Positions 11,553-22,740 of a stretch of DNA of 64,000 bases are shown here, one piece after another. Under the pieces are notes generated by a model. The model was not told the origin of the DNA and ran no database searches. It saw nothing but the letters and a program-made list of their open reading frames with translations. Origin of the DNA: Diphasiastrum complanatum (Eukaryota > Streptophyta > Lycopodiopsida > Lycopodiales > Lycopodiaceae). How positions within the stretch are numbered: the stretch's first letter is position 1; each line of letters starts with the position of its first letter. The DNA lies in NCBI GenBank assembly GCA_029204225.1, contig CM055111.1, positions 26,135,540 to 26,199,539 on the forward strand, in the 5' to 3' direction. Position numbers and translations under genes: made by a program.

Positions 11553-11689
11553 AGATACAAATTTGATACTTTCTTTTTCTCAAATGTACTGTCTCCCTCT
11601 TCCCAGGCGCAACAAGGAGAGGCATTGACTCAGCAACCGACGATTGTTGGAAGGTCTACTCTAATCCAACATGAACCTTATCGGTATAT

Positions 11690-12470
11690 CCCTAAGGCGT
11701 TCATCAGTCACTATGAACCAGCCTCAGTAGCAGAAGCCTTGTCGAGTTCATATGTAGACAATTGGCATATAACTATGATGTTGAGTACAACTTCTTGATG
11801 AAGAACAAGATATAGTGTCTTGTCGAACCAACTTCAAATATGAAGATCATTGACATGAAGTGGATCTTCAAGTTGAAGGCTAACCCGAATGGTTCAATAT
11901 CTAGATCGGAAACTCGACTAGTAATGAACGGCTACGAACAAACCTATGGGATATATTACATTGCAACCTTCAGTCTAGTGATAAAGCATCAATCTATTCA
12001 AAAATTGCTGGTTATTGCAGCTGTAGAGAATCTGGCATTCACCAAGTAGATGTTCAGACAACATTCCTTAATGGATTATTTAAGAAGACATCTATATCTA
12101 TCAACCAAAAGGTTACGTCCTTCAAGGCAAAAAGCATAAGGTATGTAAATTGCAGAAAGCTCTCTATGGGCTAAAGCAAGCTTCAAGGGCCTGTTACAAT
12201 AGGAATAATCGATTCTTGTTGCAACACCAATTTACTTCCAGTTCTGCAAACTCAAATGTATATGTCCAACACAAAGGCTCAAGCCTAATAGCATTATATA
12301 TCGATGATTCGTTAATCATCAACAATTCGAATTAGCTATTGCATGAGATGAAAGCTCGACTTTCGAAGGAATTCAAAATGACTGATTTGGGCCCAGTTAA
12401 CTACCTACTCGGTATGGAGATCACCATAGACAGAACATGTAGATGGATCACCATTTTTTGATGGGATACC
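11690..12470 (+). pseudogene. Copia reverse transcriptase fragment of element J
   Basis: Blocks in order: EPASVAEALSSSYVDNWH, then MKWIFKLKANPNGSISR, LVMNGYEQTYGI, then after shifts ALYGLKQASRACYN, IALYIDDSLII (the YxDD box as YIDD), and MTDLGPVNYLLGMEI. This is the copia RT thumb-to-palm series. Several stops and frameshifts exist, and one conserved Cys/Trp segment (RAW) reads RAC. No integrase or RNase H is left, so the element is a deep relic. Confidence 0.85.
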
Positions 12471-13680
12471 TCACTTTGATGTGCTTTGTGTGTGGGTGTG
12501 TGACATTGCATGAAAAAAATGGATTTTTGGCCAATTCTCAGGCCAAATTCTAAAACTCGAGTTTTTTGTAACTCATGTTTTTTGTGCCCTTTAGTGAAGG
12601 GAACATGTTTTGGCAGCTCGTGCCTCTTGTAGGTCGTGATGTAACGTTTTATGCCATTCTTTGTTCCTAAAACTATGGCTATGGTTGTGATCCCTCAAGC
12701 TTGCTAGTGGGATCACAACCAATACCAGCCCTTTATAAGTAGATTCTACCAGTTGGGGTACCTTCCCTTAGCAACTCACAACATGCAAAGTGGTTGGAAA
12801 CTACAAAAGACCATATCTCCAAGGTTTGAAAACCATAGCTAAGAAGCTTTTCACCAAGAAAGCTTGTCCTACAGCCTATGCCAACCCAAATGGCTCACTA
12901 TTAAGCTGGTTCTTGAGGGTGATTTAGCCTTTGTAGGCTATCTACACCACCATCGAAATCTGACATAACAAATTCAATTGCTTTCAATCAACTGCCTGAT
13001 GCTTGTGCTAAATTTTTCAACAAGACAAAACCATTCTCCTACACATCAGTAGCACCTCCAAATCACATTAGAGTTGACCACTCCCTAAGCACAATAGCAC
13101 CTAATATTCTGATAGCATGTAAGGAAATTCAAGATCTTGTAAATGGTAGAGCAAGACTTACAAAGTGAGCTAGCTATTGTAAATTGTAAAGCAATCTTAG
13201 ATACACACTAACAAGGAGATTTTTGAAAAAGCTTCTAATTTGACAAAGCAAGAGTGTCCATATCTTGCATGGGCTAGCCACATGTCTCTAAACTATATGC
13301 TACATGTAATGGCACATAGTCCTTAATGTGGCTTACAACTAAATAGATCGAATGCATGCTTGGGACAGGTTAGGGGCTGGTTGTATACTAACCTAAGTAA
13401 ATTACAACTTACCTTTTCTATAGATAGTTAGCTATGAATGTTATAGCAACTCACAAAGTAGAGATCAATGATATGTTGGAGCATGATGTTGAGTTTGAGA
13501 CAATGATCGCTATGAACCATTTTTGACTCATTGGCTTTTAACAAGAAGGGAGGATTGGTCTAACAAACAATTATTCATTCTTTTAATGCTTTACTTCAAG
13601 AATTCTAATATAGATAAAAGGTCATAAGTAGTCGTATTCATGTTTCAATACTTGATTTTGCTACTTGGTTGGGTGTTTGC
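12471..13680. other. Spacer, no gene seen; one perfect short hairpin
   Basis: No coding motif. It holds the inverted repeat at 12683-12720 listed separately. Confidence 0.45.
12683..12720. repeat. Perfect 12-bp inverted repeat
   Basis: GGTTGTGATCCC and its exact reverse complement GGGATCACAACC flank a 14-base loop. No gene ends here, so a terminator role is not supported. It may be the tip of a larger palindromic element. Confidence 0.6.
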
Positions 13681-13836
13681 GTGTGTGTTTAAGTGCATAA
13701 TTTAAAATGAAAACATTCTATTGGTTGCCATAAAAAGAGTGGCCGGTGGGTGGGTGGGTGGGTGTGTGTGTGTGTGTGTGTAAATGCATAGTTTAAAATG
13801 AAAACATTCTATTGGTTGCCATAAAAAGTAGTGGCC
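13681..13836. repeat. 64-bp direct duplication around a GT-rich microsatellite
   Basis: The segment with TTTAAAATGAAAACATTCTA and GGTTGCCATAAAAAG occurs at 13681-13744 and again at 13773-13836, almost unchanged. Between them is (GGTG)n followed by (GT)n. This fits replication slippage. Confidence 0.8.
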
Positions 13837-14143
13837 CTACCCGTTTCACATGGACGACCATTTACCCCTACACGGATCATATTGGTTGCCCAAGAGCTCC
13901 CACGCTAGGGTAAGTGGAGATGCTAGGGAGTAATGCTCGACATCTCTTGTTAGCCATAGGCCACTATTTCTCACAAACCATTAAGATTAATGAATGCAAA
14001 AAAAATGTTTGGCGGGAGGAGATATGCTCGATGTTGAATGGACGAGGAGAGAAAGTGGAGAGAAGAGCTCTATGTGTGAAAATGAGGGAGTAAGAAAGCC
14101 AAGGAACAAAGTTGCAAAGAAGATAAAGAGGAAAAGAGAGGAA

Positions 14144-14164
14144 GGGGGGGGGGGGGGGGGGGGG
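14144..14164. repeat. Poly-G run of 21
   Basis: Uninterrupted G homopolymer inside a purine-rich stretch at 14000-14160. Such runs can form quadruplexes and are prone to sequencing error. Confidence 0.85.
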
Positions 14165-15057
14165 CGTGTTTAAATGAGATGGAAGGGAGGTGTAGCCTGT
14201 TTTCCCCCCTTTTTTGTGAAGACATCCCTCCCCAACAACCGGATCCTAGATGATAGGGCCAGCAAAATAATAATAATAAATAATAGTAATTTTAATTAAA
14301 TTCATATTGAGAATATCCGAAGGGTTGAAGGCCTGGGCCCCATTGTCCCAATCAATCACTGACCAAGCTTTCCTTCTCCTCTCATTTTGCCGCTTGTGAA
14401 AATATTAAGAAAGAGGAAAAAGCCTAGGCTTAGGCTTGCAACCTGAAGGGCGTACCTTCCTTTCTAAATGAGGGTTACCATTTTCTCAGTGACCTTCAAC
14501 TTCATCTTCTGCTTTTCAAAAGAAAGTGCAATGAATTTCAAGCATATTTCTATGACAGTTTCACAAAGGGACTTTCAGATCTTTGGCTTCAAAAATGTGA
14601 GGTTTTGATGGTTTATTCAGAGATGGGGAAAGTTTCAAAAGTGGGTTTTTTGTGGGATTGAGTGAAGGGGCTTGCCTTTCAAAGAAAGGCAAAGATGCTG
14701 TTGAAGGGCATTGCAGGGTGCAGATTCCAAGCCTATAGGTTGGGTTCTGGAAAAGGTGAACTGGGCTCCTGTCAGCAGCTGTGCTGATCAGCTTTCGTAT
14801 CTTAATTGAGATGCACATGTGATCATCTGTTGTTTTGCTCTCAATTACTGACACCCATCCTCCCCTCCTTCTCTTCCCACCTCTTGTGCAATGTCATCTC
14901 AATCTGATATATGATGGATGCTTTAGAGACTAGAGTCCAAAGTATGAGGTGGATCGGAGAAGAAATTGTTTGCTGGGCTTATTAGTGTCTGTCTATGTGT
15001 GTCACCGTGTATATAATAAGCTCACTTTACTCTTGCAGTTGATGTGGAAGTGCCAAA
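14165..15057. other. Upstream region of the ATL gene, no gene recognised
   Basis: Less AT-rich than the transposon zones. A 97-codon open frame on the minus strand (14561-14854) has no motif. It could include promoter or distal 5' leader of the ATL gene, but no promoter element can be assigned. Confidence 0.4.
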
Positions 15058-15220
15058 GTTGAGACAGAAATGCTTCATTTGGGTCAGTTTTGGAAATTTC
15101 GGCAGTTCCAGGTTGAGACCCAGATGCTTCATTTGGATCAATTTTGGGAAACTTTGGCAGTGTCAAGGCTGAGACCCAGATGCTTCATTTGGGTCAATTT
15201 TGGAGATTTTGGCTTGAGAG
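15058..15220. repeat. Three tandem copies of a 54-56 bp unit
   Basis: Units start at 15058, 15112 and 15168. Each contains GTTGAGACCCAGATGCTTCA or a close variant, then TTTGGRTCAATTTTGG. The copies differ at a handful of sites. They lie 1.1 kb upstream of the ATL start. Confidence 0.85.
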
Positions 15221-16270
15221 CATGAATTGCTTAAGGTCAGGTGTTGTTGGGTTTTGTGTGAAACAATCAGTTTTTGATGTGATGTTGTGAAAAGAATGGA
15301 TGTATTAACTGACGTCAATATTCACTCAGATGGATATGCTTGGATAATGTTTTGGCTTATTTCTATGTACTGTAGATGCTGACTCCTGAGAAAGGAGCTT
15401 CCCAAATTTTCTTGTCCTTTCCTTTTCTTAGTTACATCGAGTGATTTCTGATTGAAATATGGTGTAACTTGTCATGTTGCTATCAGTCGCTAGAGTGTGA
15501 GCTGTTATGTCGGATTTTGCTGAAAAAATCTTTTGTTTGATAGATGGTTCTATTTTTAGTTATGTGCTTCTGGCTTCTGGATTGCAGGTCATGGAGCTGA
15601 TTGCTTCATCAATGCCAAATAGCTGATAATTTGCTGCTGCTGCTATTGTAGATTTTTCTGACCTTTCCATGACAAGAAAGGTGGTCGCATTTGAATCTTT
15701 GTAGCTTAGATACTCGATCAGGCGCATAAACTGCCTCACCTTTTTCTGTTAAAAGGTGGTGAAAGGTTGGAGTGCCAGCCTGATGTGTAGGATTTTACCA
15801 AATGGCTTATCTATTTCTCTGCTGATGCATATCATTCCACGCACTGTGCATAGGTGAGGATGAAAGGCCAAGTAGTGAAGATTCCCTATAGTTAGCAACG
15901 AGTCTGCAAAGAAAGTAAATCAAAGCTATGTAGTGTCGACAGAAAAAGAATTTATGAAAGCATCATCTAAGAACAGCTCACAGAATTCTCTTGCTAGAAT
16001 TAGCCAATGAACCCTGTTCAGTAGGGAAGAAATTATTCTATCAAATTATCCGATCCATTTAACAACAGTTTAATGAAGGAGCAGCATATTGGCTTGTTCT
16101 CCAACCTCAAGTACTTTCCAAGGGAGTGATAGAAGTCTGCAGGTGACAATATGGTCGAGGATAGTTATGTGAAATCTAGAAAATGGTGAAGTATGGCAGA
16201 ATAATTCGTTGTTCAAGAGGCAGAGGAGTGTGTTGTGTCAAGTGGAAACAAAAGAAGTGGTAGATAGATA
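15221..16270 (+). other. Probable 5' leader region of the ATL gene
   Basis: No coding homology. A possible splice acceptor (TTCTGGATTGCAG near 15588) suggests a leader intron, as is frequent when an ATL coding exon is intronless. The transcription start cannot be set from sequence alone. Confidence 0.35.
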
Positions 16271-16321
16271 ATGGAGAGCACAGTTGATCAGGCCGCAGCG
16301 GAAGAGGGCTGCTTTTACTAA
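16271..16321 (+). promoter_or_regulatory. Upstream ORF of 16 codons before the ATL start
   Basis: ATG at 16271 reads [16 protein letters not shown] and stops with TAA at 16319-16321, seven bases before the ATL ATG at 16329. It is in a different frame from the ligase. If the transcript includes it, it would probably reduce translation or allow reinitiation. Conservation is unknown. Confidence 0.5.
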
Positions 16322-16328
16322 AGTGTCA

Positions 16329-17630
16329 ATGGCAACTTCTGCATGGGGCGTCTTACTCGCTGCATCAGAGCCAATTCCTGGTCAGGGTTCTCTCCCTGCT
16401 TCTCTGCCACCTTCGCTTTTCGATAGTAGTGGCGATCCCATGGAGCCCACGACATTCCGGCCTAGTATCGCAGTGATCATCGGGGTGCTGACAACTATGT
16501 GCTCTCTGACTTTCTTGCTGCTCATCTACGCCAAGCATTGCAAGACAAGCACAGCAGGACTGTTCAGAGCAGATGAGGTGACACAAGCGTCTCAAGCTCT
16601 TCAGATCGCAAATGGCATTGATCAAGTTGTCATTCAAGCTCTTCCCACTTTCGTCTTCTCAGCTCTCAAAGGCAACAAGGACGGACTTGAGTGCGCAGTC
16701 TGCTTGAGCAAATACGACGACTGCGAGGTTCTAAGGCTACTTCCGAAATGCAAGCATGCTTTTCATGTCGATTGCGTGGATACTTGGCTGCTGGCGCACT
16801 CAACCTGCCCCCTCTGCAGGTGTTGTGTCTCTGCTGAAGATCTGTTGCTGGTAGATGAGATAATCGCGGCAAGGAAATCACTGGATGGAGCTTCTGTTGA
16901 GCCTGTGCAGCCTGCGAGAAACTCTACAGAAGCTTGCGCGTTTCAATTCTATGTGCAACAGGAAAGTAATGGCGAGGCGGCTTCTTCCACAATGCTGTTC
17001 AAGAGCACCCTACCGCCTTCGGATAAGATGCCAAGCGATCAGTCTGTAAGCATCGCAAGTTTGAAATCAAGGCGCCTTGGCCACAGAATCATCATCTCTG
17101 ACGTTGTGCTGCAGCACCGATGGAGTGACTTAGTTCCATCGGATGTTCTATTTCTCAATTCACAAACTCTTTTCTGTCCCAGTGAAAGGATTTCCATCTC
17201 AGATGCAAAAGCTCGGCTTTCTATCCCAACAGCAACACCAGTGGATGATTATTCAGGGTTGAAGGACATAGAGGCAGGGCAGGAATCATTCCGCCGCTCC
17301 ACAAGCAAACCAGCACACCCTCTCAGACTCTCAAGAAGTAAGCACGAATCAGGCGAAGGGAGGAGTGCAGTGGCAGATGGATCAGCCATTTCATTTCTGA
17401 GAAGAGCATGTTCTCTTAGCAGAACAGATACAACAAGAGGGTTTCTTCTGAGCCCAAGCATGAGGTCCATGTCAGAGATGACCGGATTCAACAGGTTTGC
17501 TTCATCTCGCAAGAAGGACCTGCTTGTTACTGGGACAGATTCAGAGGCCTATCAGCTCAGAGATGTTGAGAAGTCAAGGAAATGGCTATCTATTGCTAAG
17601 AAAACTCTTGCCAGGCTTATGCGCAAGTGA
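16329..17630 (+). CDS. ATL-type RING-H2 finger E3 ubiquitin ligase, membrane-anchored
   Basis: Encodes 433 residues in one uninterrupted exon. The domain order is that of the plant ATL family. A single membrane helix lies at about residues 46-67 ([20 protein letters not shown]). A basic stretch follows, then the GLD-like motif [13 protein letters not shown] (96-108). The RING-H2 finger has ligands C122, C125, C141, H143, H146, C149, C160 and C163, with ATL spacing (15 residues between C125 and C141, 10 between C149 and C160), Pro139 before the third ligand and Trp153. The Ser-rich C-terminal tail ends in a basic [13 protein letters not shown] proteins recruit an E2 enzyme to ubiquitinate targets at membranes. 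The open frame could begin at a TTG 45 bases earlier, but the first in-frame ATG is 16329. No breaks or missing ligands; it looks functional. Antisense frames inside are shadows. Confidence 0.93.
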   Translation: MATSAWGVLLAASEPIPGQGSLPASLPPSLFDSSGDPMEPTTFRPSIAVIIGVLTTMCSLTFLLLIYAKHCKTSTAGLFRADEVTQASQALQIANGIDQVVIQALPTFVFSALKGNKDGLECAVCLSKYDDCEVLRLLPKCKHAFHVDCVDTWLLAHSTCPLCRCCVSAEDLLLVDEIIAARKSLDGASVEPVQPARNSTEACAFQFYVQQESNGEAASSTMLFKSTLPPSDKMPSDQSVSIASLKSRRLGHRIIISDVVLQHRWSDLVPSDVLFLNSQTLFCPSERISISDAKARLSIPTATPVDDYSGLKDIEAGQESFRRSTSKPAHPLRLSRSKHESGEGRSAVADGSAISFLRRACSLSRTDTTRGFLLSPSMRSMSEMTGFNRFASSRKKDLLVTGTDSEAYQLRDVEKSRKWLSIAKKTLARLMRK

Positions 17631-17696
17631 TCACAGCTTAGATTTGCTATCTTTGAGTATTCCCCTTCTTGCATTTTGCCACAGAACCATACCTTC

Positions 17697-18053
17697 AATC
17701 AAATTGCTCACCTACAAAGAAGCTTTTGCATCAAGTTGCTAACGTGTGAAAAATCTTCTGCTTAATATTGCTTCCATATGAAGAGGCTTCTGCATCAAAT
17801 CTTACATATGAAGAATTTTCTGCTTCAAATTGTTTGCACATGAAGAGGCTTCTGAATCAAATTGCTTACATATGAAGAATCTTCTGCTTCAAATTGCTGA
17901 CATACAAACAGGCTTCTGCATCAAATTGGATACCTATGAACAGGCTTCTGCATCAAATTGCTTACATAAGAAGGGCTTCTGCATCAAATTGCTTCCATAA
18001 GAAGAATTTTCTGCATCAATTTGCTTACATATGAAGAAGCTTTTGCTTGTAAT
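17697..18053 (+). repeat. Minisatellite of about 11 units of 32-34 bp, 3' of the ATL gene
   Basis: A unit like ATGAAGAGGCTTCTGCATCA followed by AATTGCTTACAT repeats about 11 times, starting 67 bases after the ATL stop. GGCTTCTGCATC and ATTTTCTGCTTC versions partly alternate. The array probably lies in the 3' UTR. No long open frame crosses it, so a coding role is unlikely. Confidence 0.88.
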
Positions 18054-19788
18054 ATGTATCTTTATACTGATTAGCTGCTTTGGAGTTTGTGTAAGATCCA
18101 TCTGAAGATTGTTGTATCACATGTTCAATTTTGGCAATGAGTTAAGTAATCTAGCCTCCTGTCTGATCCCTTTTGAAAAAAACAAAAACCCAAGCTTCAA
18201 ATTATGATTGATGGTAGAATCAGAGCTACCATTGTTGGATAATAGAGATGAAGAATCAAAACAGGTGTGCATCATGGAATTAGTGTTTTTCCTCTTCTCT
18301 TTGCATATTTGTTATATGCCATATTGTTATGGGTCTCTTTGAAATATTGCACTTCTTGCTTTGGGAACAATATGAAGGGGGTCTTGAATTATAGAAAGTG
18401 ATCCTAAAGATAGATCCTTTGGTCATGCACTTAGAAAAGTGGTTTTTTTTTTTTTTGGGCAATCTAAAGGGAAGTAAGAAAGAACATTTTCCAATTTCAG
18501 CTCACCAAAAAATGAGCTCATGCTCACAAAAAAATGACACATCAGCTTTGAGAGAATGTCACATGACAAAGCTAAAGAATTATCCGAGTTTTTTATCATA
18601 TCTTCATCCTTAGGTTTGGTAAGCAGGATAGACACATGCCAACCGTGTGATGTTCGACACTCTTCAAATTAGGTTGCCACCCAAAAAGTAGGTTGTCACA
18701 ATAGCTTACCTATGTGGTGGCAAATCTAAAGATTATCTAAGTGTCTTTTTGGAATCTAGCCACATGCAAACCATCTTGATTGGTCCACACTCTTCGAATT
18801 AGGTTTCACCCACCCTTTGAGACTTTGTTACACTTGGCATGAAATCAATCCTTGGACCAACTTAAATTGCAATACAAAGCTTTTACCATGACACATGGGG
18901 CGTAGGAGAGTGGAGTTGCCCCCACACCTACTCCCTACATTTATGGGAACAACAAGGGTTTTACACAAGGCCACTTTATCGATGTAAATGCATTATGCAA
19001 GTGAGCCTTGATTCGAATTTGAATGTAGTAACGAACACATTGGACCCACCACTTAAGTGGAACATACATGGGACCTTCCTTGGAAGTTAGCACCAATTGA
19101 CTAACACCACTTGGCATCCATACTTGCCATACACAATGCTACCAACATAAAAGCCACTTTGTGTGAAAGGAGAGAAGGCCATTTGAAGTGTCCTCAACCA
19201 ATGGAATGAAAGTATTGGACCCTCTCCCACCTACCAAGCTCCTATAGTAAAGCCACTTTAAATTTTGAAACCTTATAACTATAAAGAAGAGTTTATGATA
19301 ACCAATATCAATTTATTTCTAAAAGGGGCATTGCTACCAATTCTACAATAAAGATGGCCACTTTCGAAATTTGCATTTATGGGGACCTTTCCAAATGGAC
19401 ATACTTATGACATTTATGCTAGGTATACTGTCGTGGCAAGTGGGTAAGAGGTCGTGGGTTTAAATTTAGAACCCCAGGTTGTGACCCTTTGACATGGGCA
19501 TGTGTTAGTGGCCAAATACCTTCTCTTGCTCCCTTACAATCTGCAAGTTGTAGGAGGTGTCTTGGAGTCCCTACTTGAGATAGCAACAAAGGTTCTTGCA
19601 ACAAACTTAAGCAATGAAAGATGTGTGGAAAGTAAGGTGAATGCTCATGCGCACTTGAAGGTACAGTAATAGAGATAGGGAATGCGAAAAACTAGGAGAG
19701 AGAGAGAGCCTTCAATGTGCTCCTTTGGGTTAGTTCATTTGTATAATGTTGTGCAAGAGCTTTGAATTGTTTTAACATCTCAAGACGT
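18054..19788. other. Spacer, no gene recognised
   Basis: AT-rich 3' flank of the ATL gene, then DNA without coding motifs. Near 19440-19480 a GTCGTGGGTTTAAAT segment recalls a tRNA-type B box but no convincing SINE could be built. Confidence 0.45.
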
Positions 19789-19789
19789 A

Positions 19790-20639
<850 letters not shown>

Positions 20640-20894
20640 TAAAGAAATTGGAATTGATTTGAATCTAGAAACTCACAAAGGTTTCACTTATCTTGATTAT
20701 CTCAAATTTGACTTCTATCCCTTTCAATGGACTTCTATCCCTTTTAATGGACTTCTAGCCATGGTCCTCACACTCCCTCCAAAGATGAAATGGAGATAAG
20801 ATGAGATTCTATCTGAGAACTATCAAATCAAGTCAATTTTTTATAATTTTGGACAAAAATATGACTGAATCTCTCTTCCTCTTCTTGATGGTTC

Positions 20895-21806
20895 TATTGG
20901 AAAGAGAGAAGTGAAGGAGAGTCGATTTGATAAGTCGAAGGCTGTGAACGAGCTATCGAGTGTAGCAGAATAAGCCTTCTTTCCTAATGCATGACTACCC
21001 ATATCAATATTGAACAAAGCTATAATAACATAAGTCACGTTCAATCCTTTTAGTAACTGAAATCGCTAGCACTAAAGTGATTTCGTAGCCAAACAATGAT
21101 GTATTGAACAAATCAGACAAAACAATAAGAGATTTATCAGTTACAAATGATCACAAAGAAGCATACATTCTAACATGATATTGAATGCAATAAAAGAATA
21201 GATTGATTCAGTAAGTAGCATGTACAAATCAGATGATGGAGAGCACAAAACATAACGGATGAAACCGCGTACTCTAAGCTATCTATGCGTAACTAAAAAA
21301 ACTTTGTCTGATGAACTTCCGCTGATTAAGCAATAAGCGCGAATAACAATAACTGAGCTAAGATAGAAACTAAGCTTCATTACCACTAATAGAACTCTGT
21401 ATGAAAACTGAGCCAAGTAAGTACTTGATGATCAACTATTTATACTAAAGTAATTAATGCGTATCCCCAGTAGGACAACTAATTAGGTCACAGATCGCAA
21501 TAGCCAATTGGCCATAATGTGCTGACATCCATCCATTTAGGACTTCCCAAAAATTTACTTGCAAAGCAGTTAGGGCAAGTCTTTAGCTTTATATCGTGGA
21601 GCAATAACTGTCGTTCTTCGACATGGTCAACTCCTTTGACTTTCATCGACATTGTCGATATGTCGGAGCCACCTGTTGAGTGATTCTCGAGTATTTTTGT
21701 AGACTATGTAGAAACACGAATAAAACTGTAGAACTGGATAATGAAAGGATAAAGATTAAAGATCGATTTTTCAGTAGAATCACTCCGGTAGTAGAATAAT
21801 CCAACA
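20895..21806 (-). mobile_element. Solo LTR, 912 bp, inserted in copy B
   Basis: Plus strand starts TATTGG and ends CCAACA (element strand TGTTGG...CCAATA, one changed base in the terminal TG/CA). It is flanked by GGTTC at 20890-20894 and GGTCC at 21807-21811, a 5-bp target duplication with one change. Copy A has no insertion at the matching place near 2408, confirming an insertion event. No internal retroelement coding lies inside. Confidence 0.75.
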
Positions 21807-22182
21807 GGTCCTTCAAGACCTGTAAAACACATTTAGAGGGCTTGATCTCAGCCTTGATTAATTAGATCTCATGAATCTAAGCCAAATCTAATTAATGGCA
21901 TACAAACTTTGACGCTTTTCTTTGATTTAGCACCAAAAAACTCATCAAGATGACATATAATGAAGAAATTGTTTGGATCTTGTGAATAATGAAGATTATA
22001 TGCAAGTATAGAGGTGCCCACACATGTGGACAATAGTATGGATTCTAAACCTTACCAAGTATGGATCCCAAATCTCCGCACTAAGACTCGATTTCAAGAC
22101 ACTCTGTCAAAACTAGTTTCTCTAGCAATAAACTTGCTAAAAATGGATTGTGCTTTGATCACTTACTATCCTCTTGTACTTG

Positions 22183-22194
22183 GCTCTAATACCA
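22183..22194 (-). other. Primer-binding site of copy B
   Basis: TGGTATTAGAGC on the minus strand, 11 of 12 to the initiator-tRNA-Met site, directly abutting the LTR end ...TTTCAACA. Confidence 0.75.
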
Positions 22195-22740
22195 TGTTGA
22201 AAGTATAGAACTAAGGGCCCATGAATGAACCTACACAAGACTCCAAGAGTGATCGATTACTTGATGCATCTATCTATTGAGAAACTAGTCACAAAATCTT
22301 GATCTAGAATAGCAATTTAGGATCTCACAAGCAAGAGCAACAAAAAGCAATGATCAAACACTAAAATTCAACCCCACACATGTGTGTTATGGCCTCTAGT
22401 ATGACCTATTATCAGAGATTAAGTGTAATCAAGTTTAGATTCAAAAGCATTCACAAAAACACAAGACAAATGTAGAGAAAATTCGAGATTGCCAATATGC
22501 TCTGAAAATTCTATCTCCTCACTATGGAATAATAGATTTTATGTACGATAGGGCTCTTCTCCACTCGAGTTAGGTGAAAATCCAGCATGTATTAAGGAGT
22601 TTGATTGACCTTTCTTGCCCTAGTATGTCAATCTTACCTAACCCTAGAGTTATGCCAATTTGATGGTTAGGTTGATCAACCACCTCCATGATTTGAGGAA
22701 TTTGGTCCTACAATTTAGGAATCATGATCAAACAAACTCA

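Larger units (their letters stand above)
20640..22740 (-). mobile_element. Copia copy B: LTR, primer site and leader, split by a solo LTR
   Basis: Homologous along its length to copy A at 2160-3300. The LTR starts at 22195 (TGTTGAAAG on the plus strand, that is CTTTCAACA on the element strand) and runs to about 22740. The primer site is at 22183-22194. The leader runs from 22182 to 20640, interrupted by a 912-bp solo LTR. No gag or pol remains attached, so this is a truncated 5' end. Confidence 0.65.

Noticed and set aside
12470-12520. RNase H end of a copia element (TGTGCTTTGTGTGTG shared with 32140)
   Set aside because: The match is short, low-complexity, and gives no protein similarity in its surroundings.
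14561-14854. 97-codon minus-strand frame upstream of the ATL gene
   Set aside because: No motif and no context; probably chance in a less AT-rich area.
16284-16328. ATL start at the TTG of 16284
   Set aside because: A plant nuclear gene should use ATG; the first in-frame ATG is 16329 and leaves a normal ATL N-terminus.
16365-16881. Antisense frames across the ATL gene (16365-16637, 16666-16881)
   Set aside because: Shadows of the RING-H2 coding exon; the sense strand explains the open phase.
19430-19600. tRNA-derived SINE
   Set aside because: A GTCGTGGGTTTAAAT segment resembles a B box, but the A-box-like part is only about 20 bases away and no tail or target duplication was seen.
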